DNA from: Candidatus Poribacteria bacterium
GTDB lineage: Bacteria; Poribacteria; WGA-4E; JAJDTR01
DNA length: 45,369 nt
Direction: 5' to 3'
Assembly: GCA_022827055.1 (NCBI GenBank)
Contig: JAJDTR010000066.1
Location: forward strand, 1 to 45,369
The notes beneath the pieces are model-generated. The model saw only the letters and a program-made list of their open reading frames with translations, was not told the origin of the DNA and did not search any database. Each line of letters starts with the position of its first letter. Position 1 is the stretch's first letter. Position numbers and translations under genes: made by a program. Positions 1-8,212 of this stretch are shown here, piece by piece.

Positions 1-93
1 CGAGGTTTCAACATAATCTCCCTCAATGCTGACGTTATTTTGGTGGCGCAAGAACTATTCAATCAAAGTTCAGACGGAATCTTCTCGACCTAG
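1..93 (+). CDS. C-terminal fragment, probable HpcH/HpaI-family aldolase
   Basis: The window opens inside a reading frame (frame 1) that runs to a TAG stop at 91-93 and encodes only the last 30 residues of a protein. The visible piece (GFNIISLNADVILVAQELF) matches the usual last helix/strand of HpcH/HpaI aldolases, where a G-F-x-x-I-x-x-x-x-D-V-x-L pattern closes the TIM barrel. Members cleave 2-oxo-3-deoxy acids such as 4-hydroxy-2-oxoheptanedioate. The catalytic part lies outside the window, so the call rests on the tail alone and is tentative. Confidence 0.4.
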   Translation, partial: RGFNIISLNADVILVAQELFNQSSDGIFST

Positions 94-426
94 GCGGCTA
101 GGCTCATCGGAGAGTCGTGACATGCGATGGGGACATTGTGCGAATGAGTAACAGGATTTATCACGAATGGAACCACAGTAAAGATAGCGTCACGAAGGCT
201 GAGTATAACCCATGTTTCTGGCTCTGTCAATATCACAAGCCAATGTTCCTTGACAGGTACTTCACGCCCTTGCTATGATAGATTGCTGGTGTTCGGCAGT
301 GTTCATGATCGCGATGGTCGGGAGTATGCCGCCATAGAGTAATGTAGAAAAAGGGATGGACAACCGGGCGTACAAACCGTTTTGATGATAGTCGCCTATC
401 AAATCCGACGGATATTCGGAAGAAAT
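94..426. other. Intergenic region with a promoter
   Basis: A 333-bp region with no convincing gene. It contains the strong promoter at 250-279 and a small hairpin (TGATAG, loop TCGC, CTATCA) at 386-401, just before the start of the next gene. Confidence 0.5.
250..279 (+). promoter_or_regulatory. Sigma70-type promoter, extended -10
   Basis: TTGACA at 250-255, an 18-bp spacer and TATGAT at 274-279, preceded by TG at 271-272 (extended -10). It points at the secreted FN3 protein starting at 427 and would give a leader of about 140 nt. Confidence 0.6.
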
Positions 427-2247
427 ATGATTCGATGGAATTTAGTTGTAGGGATTCTCGGTTTGTTAGCCGTCTCGTTACAAGCCGATGCACAGTCTGC
501 GCTAAGCCATACGTCAGGAAATGTTGCAGTTGCAGTTACAGACTTCGGATCATTGGGAGCCGTCCGGGAAAGCACCATCGCACCTAATTTCAGATTTCCC
601 AAGTCTGACGGAAGGTACTACCTGTACGAACGATCGGAGATTTGGGTTGGAGACCGAAACGGAAATGTTGCAAACACTTGGGAATGGGATTCTCAGGAAG
701 AGCAGTGGTCTTTGGGTGAATGGAGCCCCACGGAGGGGGGACGGATTACCGGCCACGTAGACCGCGACGGACGACAGATTATCACGGCACAGTTTGCTCC
801 GTCGGGAACAGAGGATTTCCCCCTAGACATTTTGGTCGAACAAAATAGCTTTTCATGGCGAGTGAGTGAGGAACCCGGTACCGAGGAGTTTATTGTAATT
901 AAACTAACAGTTGTAAATGGGCGGGACAGCAACCATGATGCAATCTATCTGGCGCTCGTGGCAGATTGGGATGTCGATACGCCGAATGCTGAAAGAGACG
1001 AACCAAGTCTTGATCGAGTCGAGTGGCTCGAAGACCACCGAATGCTTTTTGCTTATGATGCCGATGAATCAGATGGGATAAATCCGGTACATGTCGGCTT
1101 GTCTTTACTTGACGGAAATTTGAGTGCTTACCGAATTGTCCCATTCAACGCAGACAATTTTACCGATGTTGTAAGATCGCGTTTCATGAGCGATCAATCT
1201 TTGAATCAAAAAACCGGTGAAGCGCTGATGCCTCAAGACTATGTGTCTATCCTCGTCGTTGGTCCCTATAATCTGGAGGCGCGCGAGTCATTTTCGGTGA
1301 CGTTCGCGTTACTTGTAGGAAAGGAACTAGCAGCTCTCAAAGAGAATGTTGATGTAGCCAAAAGAATGAGTTACGCTCCGCAGCGACTTTCGGCAGAAAC
1401 ACTCGGCGAATCCATTGAACTGGTATGGGAGCGATCGATTAATTCGAGTGTAGGCGGGTATATTGTGTTTAGGCGCCGTGGGAGCGGAAACACATTCGAA
1501 CGGTTAACCGAGAACCCTATCGATATTCCCAATTTCACAGATGCACAGATTGCCTTGGGATCAGACTATGCCTATTTTGTTCGGCCCGTTAGGTCCGACT
1601 GGAGTCCACTCCCATACGATTCAACGCAGGTCAAAATAACGCCGAGTCTTGCTCCAACCCATCCGATTGGTGTGACGGCGGTTCTTGAGGAAAATGAAGT
1701 GCGAGTTAGTTGGAAGACATCCTCGGATCCAGATGTAATAGGATATGTCATTTATCGTAACCATACGGGGCGGGAACCGTGGACCCAAATAAAGGTAGTT
1801 TCTTCAGACAGCGCCGACTTTGTCGATGTAGACACGTATCCGGGGTTACCCTATTTCTATTCTATCACGGCACTCAATTCGTTCGGGAAACAGAGCGGCT
1901 TTTCAACGACAGCGAACGTTGTGGTTCCGGGTAACCCGTCAGACCGACCAAGATCCAACCTTGAAGATGTCATTGTTGTTCCCAATCCATACCGAATTGA
2001 GCCCGGCGGCAATTCAATCGAATTTCGCAATTTAACCCGTTTCGCAACAATCCGCATCTTCAGTAGCGCCGGCGATCTCGTCAAGAAGATTGAACATCAT
2101 GATGAAAACCCGACCGTAAGATGGGATGGTCGCGCAACAGACGGAATTCCACTCGCGGACGGGGTCTATATCTATCACGTTGAATCACCGAGACATACTG
2201 GTCGGGGACAGACAACTGTAAGTGGCAAGTTTGCAGTTATTCGGTGA
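427..2247 (+). CDS. Secreted protein with two FN3 domains and a C-terminal FlgD-like Ig domain
   Basis: A 606-residue secreted protein of unknown function. The chosen ATG at 427 is preceded by GGAAG at a good distance and begins a typical signal peptide (Met-Ile-Arg-Trp, then a hydrophobic run ending near Ala-Asp-Ala-Gln). Starts further upstream (TTG 382, ATG 385) would bury the signal. Residues about 25-310 are a beta-rich region I do not recognise. Two fibronectin type III-like domains follow, from about 317 and 409. From about 515 to the end is a FlgD-Ig-like module: VVPNPYR near its start, a WDGRATDGIPLADGVY motif and a closing beta strand. Such modules act as C-terminal sorting or cell-surface domains in Bacteroidetes-like and related secreted proteins. 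A similar module ends the protein at 18965-21448. It probably acts outside the cytoplasmic membrane in adhesion or polymer binding, but nothing catalytic is visible. Confidence 0.75.
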   Translation: MIRWNLVVGILGLLAVSLQADAQSALSHTSGNVAVAVTDFGSLGAVRESTIAPNFRFPKSDGRYYLYERSEIWVGDRNGNVANTWEWDSQEEQWSLGEWSPTEGGRITGHVDRDGRQIITAQFAPSGTEDFPLDILVEQNSFSWRVSEEPGTEEFIVIKLTVVNGRDSNHDAIYLALVADWDVDTPNAERDEPSLDRVEWLEDHRMLFAYDADESDGINPVHVGLSLLDGNLSAYRIVPFNADNFTDVVRSRFMSDQSLNQKTGEALMPQDYVSILVVGPYNLEARESFSVTFALLVGKELAALKENVDVAKRMSYAPQRLSAETLGESIELVWERSINSSVGGYIVFRRRGSGNTFERLTENPIDIPNFTDAQIALGSDYAYFVRPVRSDWSPLPYDSTQVKITPSLAPTHPIGVTAVLEENEVRVSWKTSSDPDVIGYVIYRNHTGREPWTQIKVVSSDSADFVDVDTYPGLPYFYSITALNSFGKQSGFSTTANVVVPGNPSDRPRSNLEDVIVVPNPYRIEPGGNSIEFRNLTRFATIRIFSSAGDLVKKIEHHDENPTVRWDGRATDGIPLADGVYIYHVESPRHTGRGQTTVSGKFAVIR

Positions 2248-2362
2248 CACGTAGGTTGCTACCGAACACTAACTGCCGTATCCATGTCGCGCGCGGCAAT
2301 ACAGTTGAGTCATACTCAGTCAACAATCGAAGTCTCGTCACCGAATTTTCGTCATTATTTCC

Positions 2363-2391
2363 TTGACAGAGTTTCGATTATTCTGTACACT
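2363..2391 (+). promoter_or_regulatory. Consensus sigma70-type promoter
   Basis: TTGACA at 2363-2368, exactly 17 bp, then TACACT at 2386-2391, upstream of the lipoprotein gene at 2552. The leader would be about 154 nt. The rest of the 304-bp gap (2248-2551) shows no gene. Confidence 0.65.
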
Positions 2392-2551
2392 GTTACTCCG
2401 GTCAAAAAAATCATTGCCCAATAAGGTGACGGATCTCTGGAATCTTGCTGTATAGGCGTCGCGTTCTGAACAAAATTCAAGGCAGACTAGTACCGGAAGA
2501 TAAAATTTACAGAATCTTTTTGAAGTCATTAAAGAGGAGAAGAAAACGAGC

Positions 2552-3757
2552 ATGAAGAAGTTGTTGATGATACCGTTGCTTGTGATATTGGTTGCAGCCT
2601 CCGGATGCGAACAGAAGCAGATAATTACCCAATTGGAGGTCGGAGAGAAGAAACTCTTGGGTGCGGGTCTGGTTTTGGAAGCGGTTGAAAACCTGAAACG
2701 AGCTGAAATTGAAGAGGGGAATAAGACTAAGCCGCGGGCATTGTTGGCGATTGCCTATGCACATGGGATTTCAACCGGGATGGCGCGTATCCAGGATCCA
2801 GCATTGGAGGAGGAGTATAAAAGGGAAAGAGATCGTAGGGTCGCGGCATTGGGTGAAGCGGAAATGAAGGTCATCTTCCAAGTCTTGGATGATCGGCATC
2901 GCGTTCAGATGGATGCGAAACAGATATTGGTTGACAAGGGAGTTGACGTTGTTCCACTGGTTCTCGACAACTTGAAGAAGGGACGCTACTCGAATCTCCA
3001 GACCGACTTTGCGGAGATGTTGATGGAGATTGGTACAAAGGCGGTGCCCCAAATTCTTGCAGCGATTAACGATACTGACACGCCGATAGATGTGAAACTA
3101 AGGCTTGTCAGGTTGATCGGGGACATTGGCGACCAAAGCGCGATCGGTGAGTTGGAATCAATGCGAAACAGTTCCAAAAGCTCCGGATTGAAGATGGCAA
3201 TCACCACCACCCTCTATCGACTTGGAAAGAAAGAATACCGAGCGGAGATTATTGCGGGATTAAGCGGTACCGATGTCCGAGAGCGCCGCGCCGCGGCATG
3301 GGCAATGCGGTATCTCAACGATTCGCCGACCGCTGAGATTGCGAATGCACTCAAGGACTCTGACAATGGAGTGCGGTTGATTTGTGTAGGGGCACTTGAA
3401 ACCTATCCTTCAGAGATTGCGGTTCGCCCCCTAGTCGATTTGCTAAATGGCGATTCCAACACTAATGTCAAGAACGCTTCCGTCATTGCTCTCACGGCTC
3501 ATGCGGATAACGGTTTTGGAAAAGGATTGGCAGTGCTTCTGATTGACGAACTGACGTCGGGCAAGGTGGCAGATTCTGAAGATCGCCTGCGATTAGTACA
3601 ACTCTTGAAGAAAAAGGCTGTACAGAAACAAATCAAGATGTCCCCGGAAGATATGAATCTCGAATGGAAGATTTGGGAGTATCGAAGATCGGTGGAACAA
3701 AGCGATATGGTTAAGGATGAACTTGATTACCTGTTGCAGGAGTTAGAATCGGACTAA
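2552..3757 (+). CDS. HEAT-repeat-like lipoprotein
   Basis: A 401-residue predicted lipoprotein. A basic start (MKK), a hydrophobic core and the lipobox Ala-Ser-Gly-Cys19 indicate cleavage by signal peptidase II and lipid attachment at Cys19. The mature protein is almost all alpha-helical. From about residue 125 on, repeated helix pairs of the form 'VVPLVLDNL', 'AVPQILAAIND', 'AVRPLVDLLNG' with intervening 'RLIGDIGD' or 'ALETYPSEIA' are typical of HEAT/armadillo-like repeats, which serve as protein-binding scaffolds. No enzyme motif is visible. The start is well supported: AGAGGAG lies at 2532-2538. The gene stands alone behind its own promoter, and the next gene is convergent. Its binding partner cannot be deduced. 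Confidence 0.75.
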   Translation: MKKLLMIPLLVILVAASGCEQKQIITQLEVGEKKLLGAGLVLEAVENLKRAEIEEGNKTKPRALLAIAYAHGISTGMARIQDPALEEEYKRERDRRVAALGEAEMKVIFQVLDDRHRVQMDAKQILVDKGVDVVPLVLDNLKKGRYSNLQTDFAEMLMEIGTKAVPQILAAINDTDTPIDVKLRLVRLIGDIGDQSAIGELESMRNSSKSSGLKMAITTTLYRLGKKEYRAEIIAGLSGTDVRERRAAAWAMRYLNDSPTAEIANALKDSDNGVRLICVGALETYPSEIAVRPLVDLLNGDSNTNVKNASVIALTAHADNGFGKGLAVLLIDELTSGKVADSEDRLRLVQLLKKKAVQKQIKMSPEDMNLEWKIWEYRRSVEQSDMVKDELDYLLQELESD

Positions 3758-3873
3758 AATTGAAAGGGAACAAACTAGGCTTGTGATTTGTTGGAAAGGG
3801 ACCACTCAGTTTAGTTTTACTGAATCCTAATTCCTAAGAATTCACCGATCGGCATCTTTCCCCGCCTTAAATT

Positions 3874-4632
3874 TTACGTAACCTGCCAGTTGTGAATCAC
3901 ATACACCGGGTCTGAGTTCGGTGCCAAGCGGACCGTGGCGGATTCCGCGCTCGGAAGAAATTCGTTCCGCAAGGAGTTTCCGAGGTCGGGATCCACATGT
4001 AATCCTGCCAAGCTCCATCGCAGATTTTCGCTATTTTCCACAAAGACGTTGGCGTGTTCGGAAAGGAGCGAAACCCGCTGCAATCCATCGTTTCTTCTCG
4101 GCAAGTTTAATTCAGAAACAACAAAGTGTATCGTTTGGAACACATCCCGCATTTCTGCTTTCCATAGAATCTCTCTCTCGCCATCTACGCCTTTGCACTC
4201 TCGCTTGACGCGCCTACCGAAGCGCATGAGTTTCAAATTTCCTAAGAAATGATCTGTCTCATACGAGTCTGGGCGAGGGAGCCCACCGTAGATGATAATT
4301 CCGTTAACGCCGCATTTGTTAACGGCATGAGTGGCCGCTAGCTGCCCATCCGTGTAATCTTTGTCTGTCTTACCTACCCACTCGCGGACGACTTCCATGG
4401 TGGCCCCGGAAAATCTTTCCGCGAAACTCGCGCAAGAGTCAAGATCGCCAATTAAAACATTCGGCGAGTACCGCCCACCGAGGGATTGATTAAGCTCGTG
4501 AAACAACCTTATTCCACCATCGGCGCAAATCAAGGGATACTGATGATTCAATCCCCATTCGATTTCCGCCTTGTAGAATTCCGGGTAACGGAGGTCATAA
4601 TAACCGTTGAGGAAGATAAGCGCTAACTTCAT
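3874..4632 (-). CDS. Thiamine pyrophosphokinase-like protein
   Basis: A 252-residue protein with the thiamine pyrophosphokinase signature set: ADGG at 37-40, GDLDS at 62-66, TDKDYTD at 89-95 and DHFLGN at 127-132. In the family these acidic residues bind Mg2+ and ATP while pyrophosphate is transferred to thiamine, giving thiamine diphosphate. The C-terminal half should be the beta-sandwich that binds thiamine, but it is divergent, so substrate specificity is not certain. It is the last gene of a minus-strand operon, 29 bp after the DUF2156 gene. No other thiamine gene and no TPP riboswitch were seen nearby, which fits a salvage role. Confidence 0.75.
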   Translation of the reverse strand: MKLALIFLNGYYDLRYPEFYKAEIEWGLNHQYPLICADGGIRLFHELNQSLGGRYSPNVLIGDLDSCASFAERFSGATMEVVREWVGKTDKDYTDGQLAATHAVNKCGVNGIIIYGGLPRPDSYETDHFLGNLKLMRFGRRVKRECKGVDGEREILWKAEMRDVFQTIHFVVSELNLPRRNDGLQRVSLLSEHANVFVENSENLRWSLAGLHVDPDLGNSLRNEFLPSAESATVRLAPNSDPVYVIHNWQVT

Positions 4633-4661
4633 AAGGCGTGCATGCGAAGCTGAAGAACGTA

Positions 4662-5582
4662 TCAGAGTTTTAAGGACGATGCGTCGTCAACTGGAAAAAC
4701 CGCATTATAGGACCCTATCTGCTCTGTCGGACGATAGGACAACTTGACTCGTTTTAGATTCTCCAAACCCGAATCGCCCATTGCGCTGATGAATGGGTAA
4801 TTCGCCTTTCTTCGGCAGAATTCCCTGAATAGAAATTGTGCAATTCCCCTCTGGCGTGTGTCTGTTATCTCGAAGATAATACAATATATCTTGTTGTTGA
4901 GAGGATAGCCGACACTGTATCCCTTCATTTTCCCTTCAATCCGCAAGACAATTCCATCTAGACCGAGTTCCTCGGCATTTAATAAACCGACGCGATGGGC
5001 GTGTTCGGAGTCTGACAGCATGCCTTCATAGAGAGGATTATAGCACGTTTTTCGTCGCTGGTGCCGCCACAGTTCATGCAATTCCAGACAATCAGAATAA
5101 TCTTCGGATTGGTACGGTGCCAGGGTCATCTCCGACTGATTTCGTATGAAAGAATTGCAGGCTCCTCGCTGGCTTTTGTAACGATTTCCTTTTAGTTGAA
5201 TCAGAAAATCTGTTGTGTAGAGGTATTCGGTTTCCTTTCTGAAAACTCGAAATCCCAAGTCGTGGAGAAAAGGTAGGAATGTTTCTGGCACGTTCTCAAT
5301 ACGTGCAATTGACTTGGCTCGATTAGTCTCGAGCATAAACAGATACGATTTGCAGATTGCCTCTCTACTCGGAGACGCGCCTATCGGCATGATTGGCATA
5401 AAATAATCGCCATTCTGACAAGCGAACACGCATAATTGATTGTCGATAATAGTCCAATAAAATTGAAATAGCTCTCGCCAGACATAGATTGGCGCAAATG
5501 CATAAGATGAGAGCTTCCGGGAAGTCATTCGCGCATAATAATCAAAGAGCGATTTATCCCCTAATGTTAACGGTTGTAGCAT
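4662..5582 (-). CDS. DUF2156 (LPG synthase C-terminal-like) acyltransferase-fold protein
   Basis: A 306-residue protein of the DUF2156 family, which shares its GNAT-like fold with the C-terminal domain of phosphatidylglycerol lysyltransferases (MprF). The family signature is visible: a YKSQRGACNSFIR segment in the middle and MGDSGLENLKRVKLSYRP close to the C-terminus. There are no membrane segments, so it is not a full MprF flippase and is likely cytoplasmic. Stand-alone members are poorly characterised; transfer of an aminoacyl or acyl group is the inferred chemistry, with unknown substrate. It lies 22 bp after the YkgJ-like gene and 29 bp before the thiamine-kinase-like gene, so it is co-transcribed. 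Confidence 0.75.
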   Translation of the reverse strand: MLQPLTLGDKSLFDYYARMTSRKLSSYAFAPIYVWRELFQFYWTIIDNQLCVFACQNGDYFMPIMPIGASPSREAICKSYLFMLETNRAKSIARIENVPETFLPFLHDLGFRVFRKETEYLYTTDFLIQLKGNRYKSQRGACNSFIRNQSEMTLAPYQSEDYSDCLELHELWRHQRRKTCYNPLYEGMLSDSEHAHRVGLLNAEELGLDGIVLRIEGKMKGYSVGYPLNNKIYCIIFEITDTRQRGIAQFLFREFCRRKANYPFISAMGDSGLENLKRVKLSYRPTEQIGSYNAVFPVDDASSLKL

Positions 5583-5604
5583 TCTTCGTTAACTCGTGTG
5601 ATAA

Positions 5605-6159
5605 TCACATTTTACCCTGCACGTTGCGTTGTTCAAGCGCCCGACCGAGTTTTCCGAGAGCCGCCACAATTTTTACGGTTTCCTGATAAGGACCAATCAG
5701 AGCCGAGTTCTCAATGATGACTTTGTCAGTCAATTCCGATTTCACATAAGCTACAATGTAATTGACATACTGTTGGAAAGACTCGGTTTCAAATTCAGCT
5801 TCTGCGAAGGGGCAGATTGTATCCACACCTAGGACAATCTCTGTTTCATCCGCATTGTACATTAGCGCAAAGGGGTAAATCCGGCAATCCAATGGGCGGT
5901 TCGGATAGATTCGGCACTCGCTCGAGTTAGGGTCAAAAAACGGACAGATGTATGTCTCGCCGTAGGGCTGCAATTTTACCCGCGCACTTCGGCCGTCGGC
6001 GGTTGGCTGAAACAGATTTCGGTCTGCTCCATTGTTGATTGCGTGTCTAGCCTCGTTATCAGTGAAAACCGGCGCAAGAAAGCTGTCACGATCGGGAAAT
6101 CGGCAGCAAACGTCACACGACAGACAGGTTTTGCTCGGTACAATCTGTTGCAGTTCCAT
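5605..6159 (-). CDS. YkgJ-family cysteine cluster protein
   Basis: A 184-residue cytoplasmic protein with the conserved cysteine pattern of the YkgJ / zinc- or iron-chelating family (PF03692): C12-x2-C15-x2-C18-C19 near the N-terminus, then C72, C82 and C92 in the typical context 'CPFFDPNSSECRIYPNRPLDCRIYPF'. The family is thought to bind metal or an Fe-S cluster; its reaction is generally unknown. It starts 19 bp after the M23 peptidase gene and ends 22 bp before the DUF2156 gene, all on the minus strand. Confidence 0.85.
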   Translation of the reverse strand: MELQQIVPSKTCLSCDVCCRFPDRDSFLAPVFTDNEARHAINNGADRNLFQPTADGRSARVKLQPYGETYICPFFDPNSSECRIYPNRPLDCRIYPFALMYNADETEIVLGVDTICPFAEAEFETESFQQYVNYIVAYVKSELTDKVIIENSALIGPYQETVKIVAALGKLGRALEQRNVQGKM

Positions 6160-6178
6160 CGTTTAGTGCATCAACAAT

Positions 6179-7429
6179 TTAGGGTGCAGAAAAATCTCTC
6201 TCCGTCCACTCTCTCGGGTTAACGGCGACTCCGTTCACTACCATTCCCCAATGGAGGTGAGAGCCTGTGACTTGACCAGTTGCTCCCATCAATCCTATGA
6301 GTTGGCCCTTCTCGACGTGCTCTTCGGCAACTACATGAATTTTGCTGAGATGGTTATAACTTGACGATACTCCCTGTCCGTGATTGATAACCACTGATTT
6401 GCCGTAGAGATGCAGCCTGCCCGCAAGAGTGACTATCCCGCCGTTACCCGCATAGATTGGCGTACCCACCGAATTGGCAATGTCTATACCCAGATGATGA
6501 CGTCGGACACCAGTGTTGTATTCGCGGTATTTGCCGAAACTTGATGTAAGCCGCCCTACGGCAGGTTCAATAAATGTTCCGTTCCAGAGCTGCATGCCGA
6601 CCTTTGTTGAACGGGTGTACGCCTTGCCGCGTTTGATGTTGTCAGATCGGTTTTTAGCCTTGTTCATCATGTTCTTGCGTTGTGCCGGGGGGAGCGCAAT
6701 GTAACCGCCGCGCTGAAACATCGTGCGCTTGACTTCGAGTTGGAAAACTTCCTCCGCAGTGTTGCCGACGAGGTCCACAACTCTTAGGGTGAGTGGATAG
6801 GTCTTCGCGGGGTGAGTCACGCCGATGCCGATTAAACCGCGAAAATATGTGTCCGACCCAAGTGGATAACAGGTGAAGTCCCAGCCAAAGAGATTGCATT
6901 CTACTTGTGCTGCCGGTTCATTTACTCGGATGAAAATCGCGAGAGTCCTTCCTTGTCCAGCACGAAGGGATTCCGGTGAAACATCTATCTGGGGCGGCGA
7001 ATTATCAACTCGAAATTCAAAACTTTGTTGAGTTTTGTTTCGAAATATAGACGTATCCGCAGCCACCACGGAGACAACGTGGCTGCCATCGGATAGAGAG
7101 GTTGTGTCGAGCGTCCACGATATATTTCCCGCTTCGACTTGGTCATGTGCAAGTGGTTGCGGAGAATCATCAAGCATGAAGTCAAGCGAAGCAACGCCCG
7201 AGTTCGCATCTCCGACGGAGACTTTCAGCGTGATACGCCCGCGATAGGTGCTTCCCTTTTCAATCCCGATAATTTCTAAATTTGGCGGCGTGAGATCGAG
7301 CAAATTGGATACTGTGAAAAATCCTACTCCCACAATTCCGATGCCAATCGGGACTACCCACCAACGCTGTTGTTTGGCTATTGATTGCACAAATGTCCAA
7401 GGTCTGTTTTCTTCGTGTTTCATTGGCAT
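6179..7429 (-). CDS. Membrane-anchored M23 metallopeptidase with Ig-like domains
   Basis: A 416-residue protein. A transmembrane anchor lies at about residues 23-45, followed by two Ig-like beta domains (about 48-140 and 145-235, each opening with a 'PP' motif) and a C-terminal M23 (lysostaphin/LytM-type) endopeptidase domain. The zinc site is intact: H312-x3-D316 (HLGID) and H391-x-H393 (HLHWG). Family members cut peptide cross-links in peptidoglycan, or activate amidases when inactive; with all ligands present this one is likely active outside the membrane. It is the first gene of a four-gene minus-strand operon. ATGs at 7429 and 7423 are both possible; neither has a clear ribosome-binding site. 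Confidence 0.88.
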   Translation of the reverse strand: MPMKHEENRPWTFVQSIAKQQRWWVVPIGIGIVGVGFFTVSNLLDLTPPNLEIIGIEKGSTYRGRITLKVSVGDANSGVASLDFMLDDSPQPLAHDQVEAGNISWTLDTTSLSDGSHVVSVVAADTSIFRNKTQQSFEFRVDNSPPQIDVSPESLRAGQGRTLAIFIRVNEPAAQVECNLFGWDFTCYPLGSDTYFRGLIGIGVTHPAKTYPLTLRVVDLVGNTAEEVFQLEVKRTMFQRGGYIALPPAQRKNMMNKAKNRSDNIKRGKAYTRSTKVGMQLWNGTFIEPAVGRLTSSFGKYREYNTGVRRHHLGIDIANSVGTPIYAGNGGIVTLAGRLHLYGKSVVINHGQGVSSSYNHLSKIHVVAEEHVEKGQLIGLMGATGQVTGSHLHWGMVVNGVAVNPREWTERDFSAP

Positions 7430-7439
7430 CTAGGCTTAA

Positions 7440-7469
7440 ATTATACCAGATGGGTTCAGGTAATGACAG
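7440..7469 (-). promoter_or_regulatory. Possible promoter of the M23 operon, very short leader
   Basis: Read on the minus strand there is CTGTCA (7469-7464), an 18-bp spacer and a perfect TATAAT (7445-7440). Transcription would start about 4 nt before the ATG at 7429, giving an almost leaderless mRNA. This fits the absence of a Shine-Dalgarno sequence there. The -35 match is only 4 of 6. Confidence 0.35.
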
Positions 7470-7592
7470 GGTTTGATTTTTATCGCGCCCAATTGTGGGT
7501 GGCTAACCCCAAAATATGTGCATTACGATAGCTATTAACTTCATGGAAAACCTGAGGAACTGCCAACATGCCGCTAATCCAACAATTTCTAT

Positions 7593-7844
7593 GCTCGACT
7601 TTGTACAAAAGTACAACGGTTGGGTTATACGGAAACTATACAACACTAAACCCGTAGGCGGGAATCAAGCGAGCGGATAGCGAGTGCGATAAAGATCCCC
7701 TTGCCACGCCGTGACAGCACGGGAAACTGATACCGACTTTTTCAATGGTCAAGCAAAAAAGCCAAATGGTTAAAATCTTTCCCGTTTTTCTCCAACGCTT
7801 AATTACCACCGTCTGTTATACCGCTTAAATGTACAAAGTCGAGC
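7593..7844. mobile_element. MITE-like element, 252 bp with 15-bp terminal inverted repeats
   Basis: A perfect 15-bp inverted repeat bounds this non-coding stretch: GCTCGACTTTGTACA at 7593-7607 and its exact reverse complement at 7830-7844. Both ends are flanked directly by TAT (7590-7592 and 7845-7847), as a 3-bp target-site duplication would be. No ORF of transposase size lies inside, so a non-autonomous element mobilised in trans is the simplest reading. The left terminus continues into a small hairpin (TTGTAC, AAAA, GTACAA) at 7601-7616. No second copy was seen in the window, so mobility is inferred. Confidence 0.5.
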
Positions 7845-7847
7845 TAT

Positions 7848-8212
7848 GTCGTTCGGGTCGTAATGCTTAAAGCTTGATGTTGAGTTTATCATCGCGCATC
7901 ACAAGCGGCTATGGATTCAGCTTGACAGGATTACGACGATAGATGTAATCTCGCCTATTACGATTACGCAGAACAGTCCATAATGGCAGTGGTAGCTCAT
8001 CATGGCTCTTAAGCGTTTTCCGTTCTCTGGTTGGATGATGCGAAGCTATCCGGTTAAGCTTGTACGTTTCAATCTCGACGGTAGTAGAAGGTCTTGAGAA
8101 CATTTCGGGCTTTAATTGAACGCCCGTTATGATTGCAATTGTTCGAGCTCCGATGAGTGCGTATAGATTTCATTTCACCGGCATGTCCGGTTGTGCGAGG
8201 TAATTTTGTTCT
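7848..8212. other. Intergenic region before the hotdog gene
   Basis: A 365-bp region without a convincing gene. Possible weak promoter elements lead toward 8213: TTGACA at 7922-7927 with TGTAAT at 7944-7949 (16-bp spacer), or TTGTTC at 8139-8144 with TATAGA at 8162-8167 (17-bp spacer). Neither is strong enough to choose. Confidence 0.35.

Noticed and set aside
7909..8103. Small minus-strand frame of 64 residues near the MITE-like element
   Set aside because: Very basic, no motif, no ribosome-binding site; likely chance.
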